A stretch of DNA of 64,000 bases. Source: Laspinema sp963821735 (lineage in GTDB: Bacteria; Cyanobacteriota; Cyanobacteriia; Cyanobacteriales; Laspinemataceae). Position numbers and translations under genes: made by a program. The DNA is taken from positions 992,001 to 1,056,000 of the forward strand of contig CAWGFK010000002.1 in assembly GCA_963821735.1 (NCBI GenBank). The letters are read 5' to 3'. Below the pieces are notes generated by a model, which saw nothing but the letters and a program-made list of their open reading frames with translations, made no database searches and had not been told where the DNA came from. Numbering within the stretch: the first letter of the stretch is position 1; every line of letters starts with the position of its first letter. Below are positions 28,176-36,938 of this stretch, in pieces.

Positions 28176-28541
28176 TTACAGCACCTCCGGCGCTAAGGAT
28201 ACGATTTTGGTGTAATTTTTGTCGCGCAATTCGCGAGCAACGGGGCCAAAAACGCGGGTTCCCTTGGGGTTACCATCGGGGTTCACAATCACGGCGGCAT
28301 TGTCATCAAAGCGAATGCTCATCCCACTATCGCGACGTAATCCTTTGCGGGTGCGAACTACAACAGCACGCACAACATCAGATTTTTTAATCGGCATATT
28401 GGGAATAGCATCCTTGACAACGGCGATGATCACGTCACCAACACCGGCATAGCGTCGGTTGCCCCCGAGGACGCGAATACACATTAACCGTTTAGCACCG
28501 CTATTATCGGCAACGTTGAGATACGACTCTTGTTGAATCAC
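28176..28541 (-). CDS. rplN: 50S ribosomal protein L14
   Basis: 121 residues starting MIQQESYLNVADNSGAKRLM, with RVFGPVARELRDKNYTKIVS. Normal length. Stop and rplX start are adjacent. Confidence 0.97.
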   Translation of the reverse strand: MIQQESYLNVADNSGAKRLMCIRVLGGNRRYAGVGDVIIAVVKDAIPNMPIKKSDVVRAVVVRTRKGLRRDSGMSIRFDDNAAVIVNPDGNPKGTRVFGPVARELRDKNYTKIVSLAPEVL

Positions 28542-28559
28542 CTTCAGTCTCCGTGGTTC

Positions 28560-28811
28560 TTAGATTTGGGTGGCACTATTGATAATCTCAATCACTTGCC
28601 AGTGTTTCGTGCGACTGAGGGGGCGAGTTTCCTGGATCCGGACGCGATCGCCCTCTTTGCATTTGTTTTCCTCATCATGCGCTTTGTAGCGCTTGGTTTT
28701 GACGACAATTTTGCCGTACTTCGGATGAGGGCTTCTATTCTCGATCGCCACAACGACGGTTTTATCCATCTTGTCGCTGACCACTACACCAACTCTTTCT
28801 TTAACTGCCAT
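28560..28811 (-). CDS. rpsQ: 30S ribosomal protein S17
   Basis: 83 residues, MAVKERVGVVVSDKMDKTVV through the OB-fold motif GDRVRIQETRPLSRTKHW. Binds 16S rRNA early in assembly. Confidence 0.97.
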   Translation of the reverse strand: MAVKERVGVVVSDKMDKTVVVAIENRSPHPKYGKIVVKTKRYKAHDEENKCKEGDRVRIQETRPLSRTKHWQVIEIINSATQI

Positions 28812-28822
28812 GTCACTTACTC

Positions 28823-29047
28823 CTATTCGGCGGCGGCGGATTCGGCATTAGCCCGTTTGCGTGCGCCTTCCAGTGTGAGCAACTGAGACAGTTGGTGTCT
28901 CTTGTGCTTGAACAGGTGGGTCTTTTCCAACCGGCGCGTAGCTTTTTGCAGTCTGAGGGTAAATAATTCCCGCTTCAGACTCAAAATCTGCTCGTTGACT
29001 TCCTCATCGCTCAAGTTTTCAATGTCTGACATTTTTGGAAACGCCAT
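28823..29047 (-). CDS. rpmC: 50S ribosomal protein L29
   Basis: 74 residues from ATG 29047 (MAFPKMSDIENL), 4 nt after the rplP stop; the open frame extends upstream into rplP but that part is not family-like. The core NEQILSLKRELFTLRLQKAT is the L29 helical hairpin near the exit tunnel. Confidence 0.95.
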   Translation of the reverse strand: MAFPKMSDIENLSDEEVNEQILSLKRELFTLRLQKATRRLEKTHLFKHKRHQLSQLLTLEGARKRANAESAAAE

Positions 29048-29051
29048 TCTC

Positions 29052-29465
29052 TTACTCCCCTTCGCGCGTAATGAACTTGGTTTTAATCGGTAGCTTGTAA
29101 TCTGCCAACCGCATGGCTTCCCGGGCAGTTGCTTCCGGAACGCCACCAATTTCAAACATAATCCGACCGGGTTTGACTACAGCGACCCAAAATTCGGGAG
29201 ACCCCTTACCGGAACCCATCCGGGTTTCTGCCGGACGCATGGTCACGGGTTTGTCTGGGAAGATGCGAATCCAGATCTTGCCACCCCGACGGATATACCG
29301 GGTCATGGCACGACGGCTGGCTTCAATTTGGCGGGAGGTAATCCAACAAGGTTCTAACGCTTGTAAGGCGAATTCACCGAAGTTAATTTCATTACCCCGA
29401 GTCGCCAGTCCTCGCATCCGCCCGCGCTGTTGCTTGCGAAATTTCGTTCTTCTAGGACTTAACAT
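29052..29465 (-). CDS. rplP: 50S ribosomal protein L16
   Basis: 137 residues with MLSPRRTKFRKQQRGRMRG and KPVTMRPAETRMGSGKGSPE, the family signatures. Helps build the peptidyl-transferase region and contacts A-site tRNA. Confidence 0.97.
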   Translation of the reverse strand: MLSPRRTKFRKQQRGRMRGLATRGNEINFGEFALQALEPCWITSRQIEASRRAMTRYIRRGGKIWIRIFPDKPVTMRPAETRMGSGKGSPEFWVAVVKPGRIMFEIGGVPEATAREAMRLADYKLPIKTKFITREGE

Positions 29466-29573
29466 GATGTGGTAATCGGTAATGGTTCATGGATCCTGCA
29501 AGGGAGGCGATCGCGGGCGGGTGAGCCGGAGTACCGCTAGTTCAAGCGTTCGCTCCCTACCATTGCTGATCTC

Positions 29574-30308
29574 TTACCCTTCATTGGAGCGGTCTTCAAA
29601 TTGCTGACGGCGTTTTTTGCCGCCTCGGGGCCGAGGACCTGCACCCGCTGCTGCGGTGGCCTCCAGTTCTTGTCCGGGAATGATTTCTCCCTTGAAGGTC
29701 CACACTTTGACGCCGAGAATCCCATAAATGGTACTGGCAGTGCGGTAGGAGTAATCAATATCGGCGCGTAAGGTATGCAGCGGGACTCTGCCTTCGCGAG
29801 TCCACTCGGTCCGAGCAATTTCTGCCCCGTTGAGGCGTCCACTGACTTGGACTTTGATGCCTTCAACACCGGCTTTTTGAGCCCGTTGAATGGCTTGCCG
29901 CACGACCCGACGGAAGGAAACCCGTCGTTCGAGTTGGCTGGCGATGTATTCAGCAATCAAGGTTGCATCAGCATCCACTCGGGCCACTTCCACAACATTG
30001 ATGCGGATTTGGCGGTTGCTGCCTAGCATTTCTTGCAGTCCAGTCCGTAAGGACTCGATGCCACTGCCACCGCGACCCACAACCACGCCCGGGCGGGCGG
30101 TGCGAACTTCCAAATCGATCTGATCGGCTTTGCGCTCGATCCGAACGTCGGAAATGCCCGCGTTGTTCAGGGTGCTGTGGACATACTCGCGAATTTTGTA
30201 GTCTTCTTCTAAAAGTTCGGGGTAGCGATTGCTATCCGCGAACCACCGGGAGCGGTGTTCTTTGGTCACACCAAGCCGGAAACCCGTTGGGTGTATTTTC
30301 TGTCCCAC
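29574..30308 (-). CDS. rpsC: 30S ribosomal protein S3
   Basis: 244 residues. MGQKIHPTGFRLGVTKEHRS starts the N-terminal domain, the KH RNA-binding domain follows (VVGRGGSGIESLR), and the tail is basic. Forms part of the mRNA entry channel. Confidence 0.97.
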   Translation of the reverse strand: MGQKIHPTGFRLGVTKEHRSRWFADSNRYPELLEEDYKIREYVHSTLNNAGISDVRIERKADQIDLEVRTARPGVVVGRGGSGIESLRTGLQEMLGSNRQIRINVVEVARVDADATLIAEYIASQLERRVSFRRVVRQAIQRAQKAGVEGIKVQVSGRLNGAEIARTEWTREGRVPLHTLRADIDYSYRTASTIYGILGVKVWTFKGEIIPGQELEATAAAGAGPRPRGGKKRRQQFEDRSNEG

Positions 30309-30400
30309 GTTCTGTGCGTCCTCTACTTACCGTAAAAACTAACCCGTGTCTCGTAAACCGTAAAACTAGCGGCTCACTTGGCACGTTTACGTTTGCTGTT

Positions 30401-30763
30401 CTATTCGTCGTCAAGCTCGGGAGCGACGGCAACGGTGATGTGACAGGTCGGCTTGCGAATCATGTAAGCCCGTCCCTGCGCCCGAGGCCGGAATCGCTTG
30501 AGAACCGGGCCACCATCGGCATAAGCTTGAGAAACCCATAAGGTGGCTGGATCGAGTCCGCTGTTATGCTCTGCGTTGGCTGCTGCAGATCGCAGAACTT
30601 TGCGAATTGGATCGCAAGCCCGATAGGGCATGAATTCGAGGATGATCAGCGCTTCGCGATAGGAGCGACCTCGAATTTGGTCCAGGACTCGCCGTACTTT
30701 GTACGGAGACATCCGAATATAACGCGCGATCGCTTTGACTTCTGTTGAGGTATCAATAGCCAT
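30401..30763 (-). CDS. rplV: 50S ribosomal protein L22
   Basis: 120 residues with ARYIRMSPYKVRRVLDQIRG and the tunnel-lining loop RFRPRAQGRAYMIRKPTCHI. Normal length. Confidence 0.97.
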   Translation of the reverse strand: MAIDTSTEVKAIARYIRMSPYKVRRVLDQIRGRSYREALIILEFMPYRACDPIRKVLRSAAANAEHNSGLDPATLWVSQAYADGGPVLKRFRPRAQGRAYMIRKPTCHITVAVAPELDDE

Positions 30764-30856
30764 TATGTTTCTCCGTTGTCCAAAGTCCTTTGTCGTTTGT
30801 TTGTTGTCCCTTGTTGTTATTAAAGAACCTTTAACATCAGACTCCGAACTAGCGAT

Positions 30857-30881
30857 GCGGGCGCGAGCATTGCGCCCCTAC
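30857..30881. repeat. Fragment of the GTAGGGGCGC palindrome, covering the rpsS stop codon
   Basis: GCGGGCGCGAGCATTGCGCCCCTAC matches the inner palindrome of family A elements (34625-34670). On the minus strand the TAG stop of rpsS is the TAG of GTAGGGGCGC, so the repeat appears to begin inside the last codons. Confidence 0.55.
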
Positions 30882-31159
30882 CGCCGTTGACTTTTTTTAT
30901 CGCCTTTGGCGTGTCCCCGGAAGGTCCGAGTCGGGGCAAATTCCCCTAATTTATGTCCGATCATTTGTTCGTTGATATAGACCGGCACGTGCTGACGTCC
31001 GTTATGGACGGCGATCGTGTGACCGAGCATATCAGGAATAATGGTCGAAGCTCGTGACCAAGTTTTAATGACATCTTTTTTGCCACTGGCATTCAATGCT
31101 TCGATTTTACTCAGCAAATGATCGGCTACAAAAGGTCCTTTTTTCAGTGAACGACTCAT
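30878..31159 (-). CDS. rpsS: 30S ribosomal protein S19
   Basis: 93 residues, MSRSLKKGPFVADHLLSKIE, with GHKLGEFAPTRTFRGHAKGD. In the head of the 30S subunit. The stop codon lies inside a repeat fragment (30857-30881), yet the length is normal for the family. Confidence 0.97.
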   Translation of the reverse strand: MSRSLKKGPFVADHLLSKIEALNASGKKDVIKTWSRASTIIPDMLGHTIAVHNGRQHVPVYINEQMIGHKLGEFAPTRTFRGHAKGDKKSQRR

Positions 31160-31248
31160 AAGTCAGTGATAATTTCTCAAAAATGAACCCAGAAGAATTA
31201 AAGAATAAAGGGTTAATTCGTTTATTCTCAACTCTCTTGTCTTGATGA

Positions 31249-32112
31249 TTAAGACTGCCGACCGCCCTTGCCGCGCTTGGAGGTTTTCCGACGCTTGCGG
31301 ACGATTAAGGCGTTACTTAATTTTTTCTTCTTGCGGGTCTTCCCACCTAAAGCAGGTTTACCCCAAGGTGAAACTGGCCCACTTCTCCCGATCGGTGCTC
31401 GTCCTTCACCCCCACCATGTGGGTGGTCTACGGGGTTCATGACGCTGCCTCTAACTTCGGGACGGCGACCGGACCACCGTTTGCGGCCCGCTTTACCGAG
31501 GCTGATGTTTCTAACATCGATGTTGCCGACCTGTCCGATAGTGGCGTAGCACTCTTTGCGGAACATCCGAACTTCACCGGAGGGTAATTTCAGGGTAACG
31601 AAATCCCCTTCTTTGGCTTGCACCTGAGCCCCTGCACCGGCGGAACGCACGACTTGTCCACCACGACCGGGGGTCATTTCTACGTTATGAACCACCGTAC
31701 CCAAGGGCATCTTTTCCAAGGGGAGGGCGTTGCCCACTTCGATGGGTGAGTCAGGTCCGGAGATGATATGAGTGCCAACTTGTAATCCTAATGGATGTAG
31801 GATGTAGCGCTTTTCACCATCCTGATAGAAGAGGAGGGCGATCCGGGCGTTACGGTTGGGGTCATATTCGATTTCAGCAACTTTGGCGGGAATATTATGT
31901 TTATCCCGACGAAAGTCGATTTGCCGATAGAGGCGTTTGTGTCCGCCCCCACGATGACGGCAGGTAATTACCCCGCGATTGTTCCGTCCTTTTTTCCGGT
32001 GCTTTGACTTGGTTAGGGATTTTTCGGGAGTGTCGCGGGTGATTTCGTCAAACTCGGAGACACTGTACTGGCGTGTGCCAGGGGTGTAGGGCCGATAAGT
32101 ACGGATACCCAT
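31249..32112 (-). CDS. rplB: 50S ribosomal protein L2
   Basis: 287 residues. The signature region MNPVDHPHGGGEGRAPIG contains the conserved histidine important for peptidyl transfer. MGIRTYRPYTPGTRQYSVSE is a typical cyanobacterial and plastid start. Confidence 0.98.
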   Translation of the reverse strand: MGIRTYRPYTPGTRQYSVSEFDEITRDTPEKSLTKSKHRKKGRNNRGVITCRHRGGGHKRLYRQIDFRRDKHNIPAKVAEIEYDPNRNARIALLFYQDGEKRYILHPLGLQVGTHIISGPDSPIEVGNALPLEKMPLGTVVHNVEMTPGRGGQVVRSAGAGAQVQAKEGDFVTLKLPSGEVRMFRKECYATIGQVGNIDVRNISLGKAGRKRWSGRRPEVRGSVMNPVDHPHGGGEGRAPIGRSGPVSPWGKPALGGKTRKKKKLSNALIVRKRRKTSKRGKGGRQS

Positions 32113-32218
32113 AATTTAAAGTTTTGGTAACACTGCTTGATTTGCCATTGGATCCCATAAGTGTTTGGCACAGTTCGAGTGGGGATGTTGAAACCGCCCA
32201 CTCCACCTGCGGCATCGT

Positions 32219-32527
32219 TTACACTTCTGGGAAGAAAATGTTTTGCAGGGAATCACCCTCGGCTAAGGTCACGATCGCTCTCTTGTAATGAGGCTTATAC
32301 CCGACAAACTTCCCGACTCTGCGCTTTTTCGGGGGTCTGTGCATGGTATTGACGCTGACTACCTTGACCTCAAATAGGTGTTCGATCGCCGCTTTGATTT
32401 GCGGTTTGGTGGATTTGGCATCCACATCAAAAACATATTTGTTCTGCTCCATCAGCAGGGTCGCTTTTTCGGTGACGATTGGAGTCCGCACCAAATCGGC
32501 CAGCTTTCTGAGATTATCTTCAGCCAC
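32219..32527 (-). CDS. rplW: 50S ribosomal protein L23
   Basis: 102 residues, with LVRTPIVTEKATLLMEQNKY and VKVVSVNTMHRPPKKRRVG. Docking site for trigger factor and SRP at the tunnel exit. Overlaps the end of rplD by 8 nt. Confidence 0.97.
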   Translation of the reverse strand: MAEDNLRKLADLVRTPIVTEKATLLMEQNKYVFDVDAKSTKPQIKAAIEHLFEVKVVSVNTMHRPPKKRRVGKFVGYKPHYKRAIVTLAEGDSLQNIFFPEV

Positions 32528-33152
32528 CGTAGACCTCCTGAACTTTGGCGAGTGCTGCTGCTGTGGTTACGATTTTGTCAGCGGCAACGAGGTCGTACAC
32601 ATTTAACTGGTTGACGGCAATCAGTTTGATGTTTTCGACGTTGCGTGCTGATAAATAAACGTTGTCGTCTCGTTGGTCAACGATTAACAATACTTTCGAG
32701 TCTGGCTCGACACCCCACCGGGCGATCGCACTGAGGAGATCTTTGGTCTTCGGACGGGGCAGTTTATCTGCAAATTCCTCGACGACGATCAAGTCTTCGC
32801 TGCGGCTAATGAGCGCGGTTCTCAAGGCAAGTCTGCGCTCTTTGCGATTCATTTTTACGTCATAATCTCTGGGTTTGGGTCCAAAGATGACGCCGCCGCC
32901 TCTCCATAAGGGAGAGCGAATTGAACCGGCCCGCGCTCGGCCTGTTCCTTTTTGTCTCCAGGGTTTTCTACCCCCGCCTCTGACTTCCGCCCGGGTTTTG
33001 GTCGATGCCGTTCCCTGACGCCCCTGGTTCAGTTGACGAGTTACCGCTCTATGAACGATATGCTTGGCGTTCTCTTCAGACGCGACTCGCAAATCGATCG
33101 TCGCTTCAGCAACTTGTTCGCCTTCCCAGTTTCTGACTACACAATTAACCAT
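32520..33152 (-). CDS. rplD: 50S ribosomal protein L4
   Basis: 210 residues. The tunnel loop AEVRGGGRKPWRQKGTGRAR is clear, and the globular part follows. In other bacteria L4 also controls the S10 operon. Confidence 0.97.
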   Translation of the reverse strand: MVNCVVRNWEGEQVAEATIDLRVASEENAKHIVHRAVTRQLNQGRQGTASTKTRAEVRGGGRKPWRQKGTGRARAGSIRSPLWRGGGVIFGPKPRDYDVKMNRKERRLALRTALISRSEDLIVVEEFADKLPRPKTKDLLSAIARWGVEPDSKVLLIVDQRDDNVYLSARNVENIKLIAVNQLNVYDLVAADKIVTTAAALAKVQEVYGG

Positions 33153-33217
33153 ATCTCTCTATTCCCGTTTTCTATGCTTTATGAATGGGGAATTCATTCT
33201 TTCTCACCGGGCTGCTA

Positions 33218-33860
33218 TTATTTAGCACGGCCCACATAATTGGCTGGCTTAATATTAAGTAGTCCACCGGGTTTTCCCGGAAGTGCTCCCTTAATCAGCA
33301 GCAGGTTCTTTTCCGCATCCACTCGCACAATTTCTAATTTGCGCGTCGTGATTTGGCTTCCACCTAAACGACCGGCCATACGTTTCCCTGGATACACGCG
33401 ACCCGGAGTCGTCCCTGCACCTGTAGAACCGGGTGCCTGTATGGTTTTTGGAACCGTGGGACATGGGTCCGCGTTTGAAGTTATGCCGTTTTTGATATCC
33501 GGCAAACCCCCGACCGATGGTGATTCCGGTCACGTCTACAATCTGGTTAGCAGTGAATCCTTCTACGGTCATCTGCTGTCCCAGTTCAAAGCTGCTGACA
33601 TCATCGATGCGATATTCACGCAGGTGACGCAGCGGGGGCGCTGATGATTTGACGAGATGTCCCAATTCCGGCTTATTGATGGCCTTGGTGGTGGTTTCGC
33701 CATATCCGACCTGAATGGCACTGTAGCCATCGGTCTGTTTCGACTTGATCTGTGTTACGGTGCATGGTCCTGCTTGGACGACGGTGACGGGGATTGCTCT
33801 CCCTTCTTCGTCAAAGACTTGGGTCATGCCGAGTTTTGTGCCCAGAATACCGACAGCCAC
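33218..33860 (-). CDS. rplC: 50S ribosomal protein L3; one-base frameshift
   Basis: First gene of the cluster. The main frame runs from MAVGILGTKLGMTQVFDEEG through VTGITIGRGFAGYQKRHNFK to MSHGSKNH. It then goes out of frame at 33440-33441. Removing one base (an A on the coding strand) joins NH to QAPGSTGAGTTPGRVYPGKR and GRLGGSQITTRKLEIVRVD, ending at 33218 for 213 residues, a normal L3. The protein is required for ribosome assembly, so the shift is probably a sequencing error. Confidence 0.93.
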
Positions 33861-34794
33861 GGGTTTATGGTCTCCCCTTACTTAAGCACTACAAGTTTCT
33901 CGGATCGTGATGAGTTCAATTAAGAGCTGGATCCGAATCGGGTTTCGACGCCAATCCAGTCCAAAGTTTGCCTCCAACATCACAGCAGGAGACAGTCAGG
34001 CTTCTAGGAAGCCTTTAACTACCTTTGGGCTAGTTTGATGAGTTGGTCCGTTAGGGTGAGCGGTTGCTCGTTTGTGTTGCCTTTGACCGCACAGACTTAA
34101 GCAATGATTTACTCAGTATCTCTGCGAGGCACTCGATCGCTCTAGCGGGTCAGACATCGTTTCGGACTGCAAACCTGCTAGGGGCGATCGCAACTAAATT
34201 TAGCTTTTCTCAACTTTCCGCTAAGGAGTAGTTGTCACTCTGTTGGTCTGGACTAACCACTATAGCGCAAAATCGGCTTTTGGGCCGCACTGGGTTTCCA
34301 ATTTGAGAGCTTGGGCTTAAATTTAGCGACAATTTAATACTATAGCGGATGTTAAATCCCTTGTCTAGTCCGATTTGAATAAAAATCTGATAAATTTTGG
34401 ATTTTTTTTCTGGGATCCCGGCTTTGAAGTCAGAGACCCATGACAAGGCCCCAATGACCAGGGACTGATGACCCGGGAACGAACATAGAATCCATTCTAA
34501 ACCCTCCCCGGGATTAAACTATACTTGTCAAAGCCTGATTTCGGTAGCAGTAGAAAGAGAAACAGAGCTTACGCATTTAGGGTAGGTTCTTAAAATTAGC
34601 CCGGTCAAGGTGTATTGAGTAGGGGCGCAATGCTTGCGCCCTAAGGGCGCAAGCATTGCGCCCCTACAAGAAATAACGATTTTTCGTTATTAAATTTACC
34701 ACCTTGACAGGGCTAGTTCTCAAAATCTGCGTAAGTTCTGCAACGGATCAACAATCAGTCATGATTAAAAATTAGAAATTAGGAGCAAATCATT
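33861..34794. other. Intergenic region between the divergent ribosomal cluster and ndhN
   Basis: About 930 bp that must hold the main promoter of the rplC-prfA cluster on the minus strand and the ndhN promoter on the plus strand. A family A element lies at 34598-34714. Outside it, CTTACGCA (34569-34576) and TGCGTAAG (34728-34735) form an outer inverted pair around it. Promoter boxes could not be assigned with confidence. No gene seen. Confidence 0.5.
34598..34714. mobile_element. MITE-like element, family A copy 2
   Basis: 117 bp. The left end AGCCCGGTCAAGGTG and right end CACCTTGACAGGGCT are inverted with one mismatch in 15. The inside is a long palindrome based on GTAGGGGCGCAATGCTTGCGCCC. 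Imperfect direct repeats (GTTCTTAAAAT and GTTCTCAAAAT) flank it. It appears inserted in another repeat whose arms are CTTACGCA and TGCGTAAG. Confidence 0.6.
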
Positions 34795-35259
34795 ATGGCA
34801 CTGATTATCACCGGCAAAAAATTCATTCGAGATCTGGAACAAAACGGGTCCTTAGCGCTGTATGTGCCTTTGGAAGGGGGTTTTGAGGGTCGCTATCAAC
34901 GGCGAGTTAGAGCTGCCGGTTATGTCACCGTGAATCTATCCGCCCGAGGATTAGGAGATTTAGCGGCCTATTTAACTGGGGTGCATGGGGTTCGTCCACC
35001 GCATCTGGGCAAAAAAGACGTCCGAACTTATTTTATTCCGCCCATCGTGACTTCGCAATTGGAGCAGTTACCGCCTAAAGCGAAGGGATTGGTGGTGTGG
35101 TTGATTGATGGAATAGTGCTTTCTAATCAGGAGTTGTCCTATTTGACGGAGTTGCCGAAGATTGAACCCCGGGTGAAAGTGGTGGTGGAAGTCGGTGGCG
35201 ATCGCCAGGTAACCTGGAATCCCCTCAAGGATTTGTTGGTTCCGGCTCGCGCCAGCTAA
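34795..35259 (+). CDS. ndhN: NAD(P)H-quinone oxidoreductase subunit N
   Basis: 154 residues, soluble. It matches NdhN, a cyanobacterial and plastid-specific subunit of the NDH-1 complex at the thylakoid membrane, used in respiration and cyclic electron flow. Landmarks are MALIITGKKFIRDLEQNGSL at the start, RRVRAAGYVTVNLSARGLGD and TYFIPPIV. Length is normal. Monocistronic, closed by the terminator at 35288-35315. Confidence 0.92.
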   Translation: MALIITGKKFIRDLEQNGSLALYVPLEGGFEGRYQRRVRAAGYVTVNLSARGLGDLAAYLTGVHGVRPPHLGKKDVRTYFIPPIVTSQLEQLPPKAKGLVVWLIDGIVLSNQELSYLTELPKIEPRVKVVVEVGGDRQVTWNPLKDLLVPARAS

Positions 35260-35287
35260 GATCGGGAATTATTCACCTTGTCTTAAT

Positions 35288-35315
35288 AAAGACGCGATCG
35301 CTCGCGTCTTTTTTT
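35288..35315 (+). terminator. Rho-independent terminator of ndhN
   Basis: AAAGACGCGA (35288-35297) pairs perfectly with TCGCGTCTTT (35302-35311) around TCGC, followed by a T run to 35315. The HIP1 sequence forms the loop. 29 nt after the ndhN stop. Confidence 0.93.
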
Positions 35316-35364
35316 AATCCCGAGCACTTTCGCGGTTTTCTGGGATTGAGTTAAGCTATCAACA

Positions 35365-35420
35365 GGAGGAGAGTGGGGCGATCGCCAACGGATGACTCAG
35401 ACAGTGCCCCACTCTTCCTC
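35365..35420 (+). promoter_or_regulatory. Long hairpin upstream of the first VWA gene
   Basis: AGGAGGAGAGTGGGG (from 35365) can pair with CCCCACTCTTCCTC (35407-35420), with one bulge and a loop of about 26 nt that includes a HIP1 site. It lies 33-88 nt before the ATG at 35453 and might be in its leader RNA. Confidence 0.4.
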
Positions 35421-35452
35421 GCCTGATTTGCTGATTATTTAGGGCTATTCTG

Positions 35453-36058
35453 ATGCTAGATAACCGCGATTATACACTGATTATTGACAAAAGTGGCAGT
35501 ATGTCCACCCCGGACCAACGCGGGGGACGAACCCGATGGCAAGAAGCCCAAGAGTCTACCCTAGCCTTAGCCCGCAAATGCGAAGAGTTAGACCCCGATG
35601 GCATCACCGTTTACGTTTTTTCAGGCCGATTTAAGCGCTATGACAATGTAACAGCAGCCAAAGTCGAGCAGATTTTCCAGGAAAATGAGCCTGCGGGTCG
35701 CACGGACTTAGCTGGGGTTTTACAAGATGCATTGAATGATTACTTTAAACGAAAATCTTCGGGTCAAACCCAACTGAATGGGGAAACGATTTTAGCCATC
35801 ACCGATGGCGAACCGGACGATCGCAAAGCGGTGATGAAAGTGATCATCGAAGCCTCTCGCCGAATTGATAAAGATGAAGAATTGGCAATTTCTTTCATTC
35901 AAATTGGCAACGATCGCACGGCGACTCAATTTCTCAAAGCCTTGGATGATGATTTAATTAATGCCGGGGCTAAGTTTGATATCGTCGATACCTTAACGAT
36001 TGATGACATGGAAGAAATGACTTTGACCGAAGTTTTGATGAATGCCATCATCGATTAA
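35453..36058 (+). CDS. von Willebrand factor A domain protein, tandem copy 1
   Basis: 201 residues, essentially one VWA domain and no signal peptide or membrane helix. The metal-ion-dependent adhesion site is complete: D12-x-S14-x-S16 in IIDKSGSMS, a Thr in GRTDLAG and Asp in ITDGEPDD. Such cytosolic single-domain VWA proteins bind partner proteins through a metal ion; some belong to stress or tellurite-resistance (TerY-like) systems, though no ter genes are nearby. First of three tandem paralogues. Confidence 0.88.
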   Translation: MLDNRDYTLIIDKSGSMSTPDQRGGRTRWQEAQESTLALARKCEELDPDGITVYVFSGRFKRYDNVTAAKVEQIFQENEPAGRTDLAGVLQDALNDYFKRKSSGQTQLNGETILAITDGEPDDRKAVMKVIIEASRRIDKDEELAISFIQIGNDRTATQFLKALDDDLINAGAKFDIVDTLTIDDMEEMTLTEVLMNAIID

Positions 36059-36251
36059 TTCACCAGTAGCTTATCGTCCCTGAAGGTTGGGCTGTGGCCT
36101 GACTTAGAAACCTTAATGAACTGAGGAAAGAGTCCGGTGATGATAGGCCAGATTTTTGGAGAATTCAGGTTGTTTTATCTAAAGTGAGGTACATTTATCA
36201 ACTCGCTTTCTTTCATCCAATGTAGTTTAATTGATTCAGCAGAAAAATATC

Positions 36252-36857
36252 ATGGTAGAAAATCGCGATTATACTCTAATCATCGATAAAAGTGGCAGTA
36301 TGTCCATTCCGGATCAACCGGGAGGTAAAACCCGATGGCAAGTGGCTCAGGAGTCTACCTTAGCCTTAGCCCGAAAATGTGAAGAATTTGACCCCGATGG
36401 GATTACCATTTATTTATTTTCGGGACGATTTCAACGCTACGATAACGTCACCTCGGCAAAAGTCGATCAGATTTATCAAGAAAATGAGCCGATGGGACGG
36501 ACCAACTTAGCAGCAGTCCTCCAAGATGCCGTCAATCAGTATTTTCAGCGCAAATCGTCCGGTCAAACGAAACCCAATGGAGAAACCATTCTCGTGGTAA
36601 CTGATGGGGAACCCGACGATCGCAAAGCCGTGATGGAAGTGATTATTAAAGCCACCCGCCAGATGGATCGGGATGAAGAATTAGCTATTTCCATGATTCA
36701 AGTGGGGAGCGATGCCCAAGCAACGCGCTTTTTAAAGGCATTGGATGATGATTTGCAAGGCGTGGGAGCCAAATTTGATATCGTAGATACGATTACGATG
36801 GATGATATGGAAGAAACGCCTTTGAAAGAAGTGCTGTTACGGGCGATCGTTGATTAA
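36252..36857 (+). CDS. von Willebrand factor A domain protein, tandem copy 2
   Basis: 201 residues from ATG 36252 (MVENRDYTLIIDKSGSMS), the start matching its paralogues; an upstream TTG would add seven unlikely residues. MIDAS residues are intact (DKSGSMS, GRTNLAA, TDGEPDD). Strong similarity to copies 1 and 3 over the full length. The 193-bp spacer from copy 1 suggests its own promoter. Confidence 0.88.
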   Translation: MVENRDYTLIIDKSGSMSIPDQPGGKTRWQVAQESTLALARKCEEFDPDGITIYLFSGRFQRYDNVTSAKVDQIYQENEPMGRTNLAAVLQDAVNQYFQRKSSGQTKPNGETILVVTDGEPDDRKAVMEVIIKATRQMDRDEELAISMIQVGSDAQATRFLKALDDDLQGVGAKFDIVDTITMDDMEETPLKEVLLRAIVD

Positions 36858-36938
36858 GTTGCCGTAATTTCATTCAATTCCCGCTCTATCGGGAATCTCA
36901 CTTGTTTTGATGTTTAAACGGAGAAAACCGCGATCATT

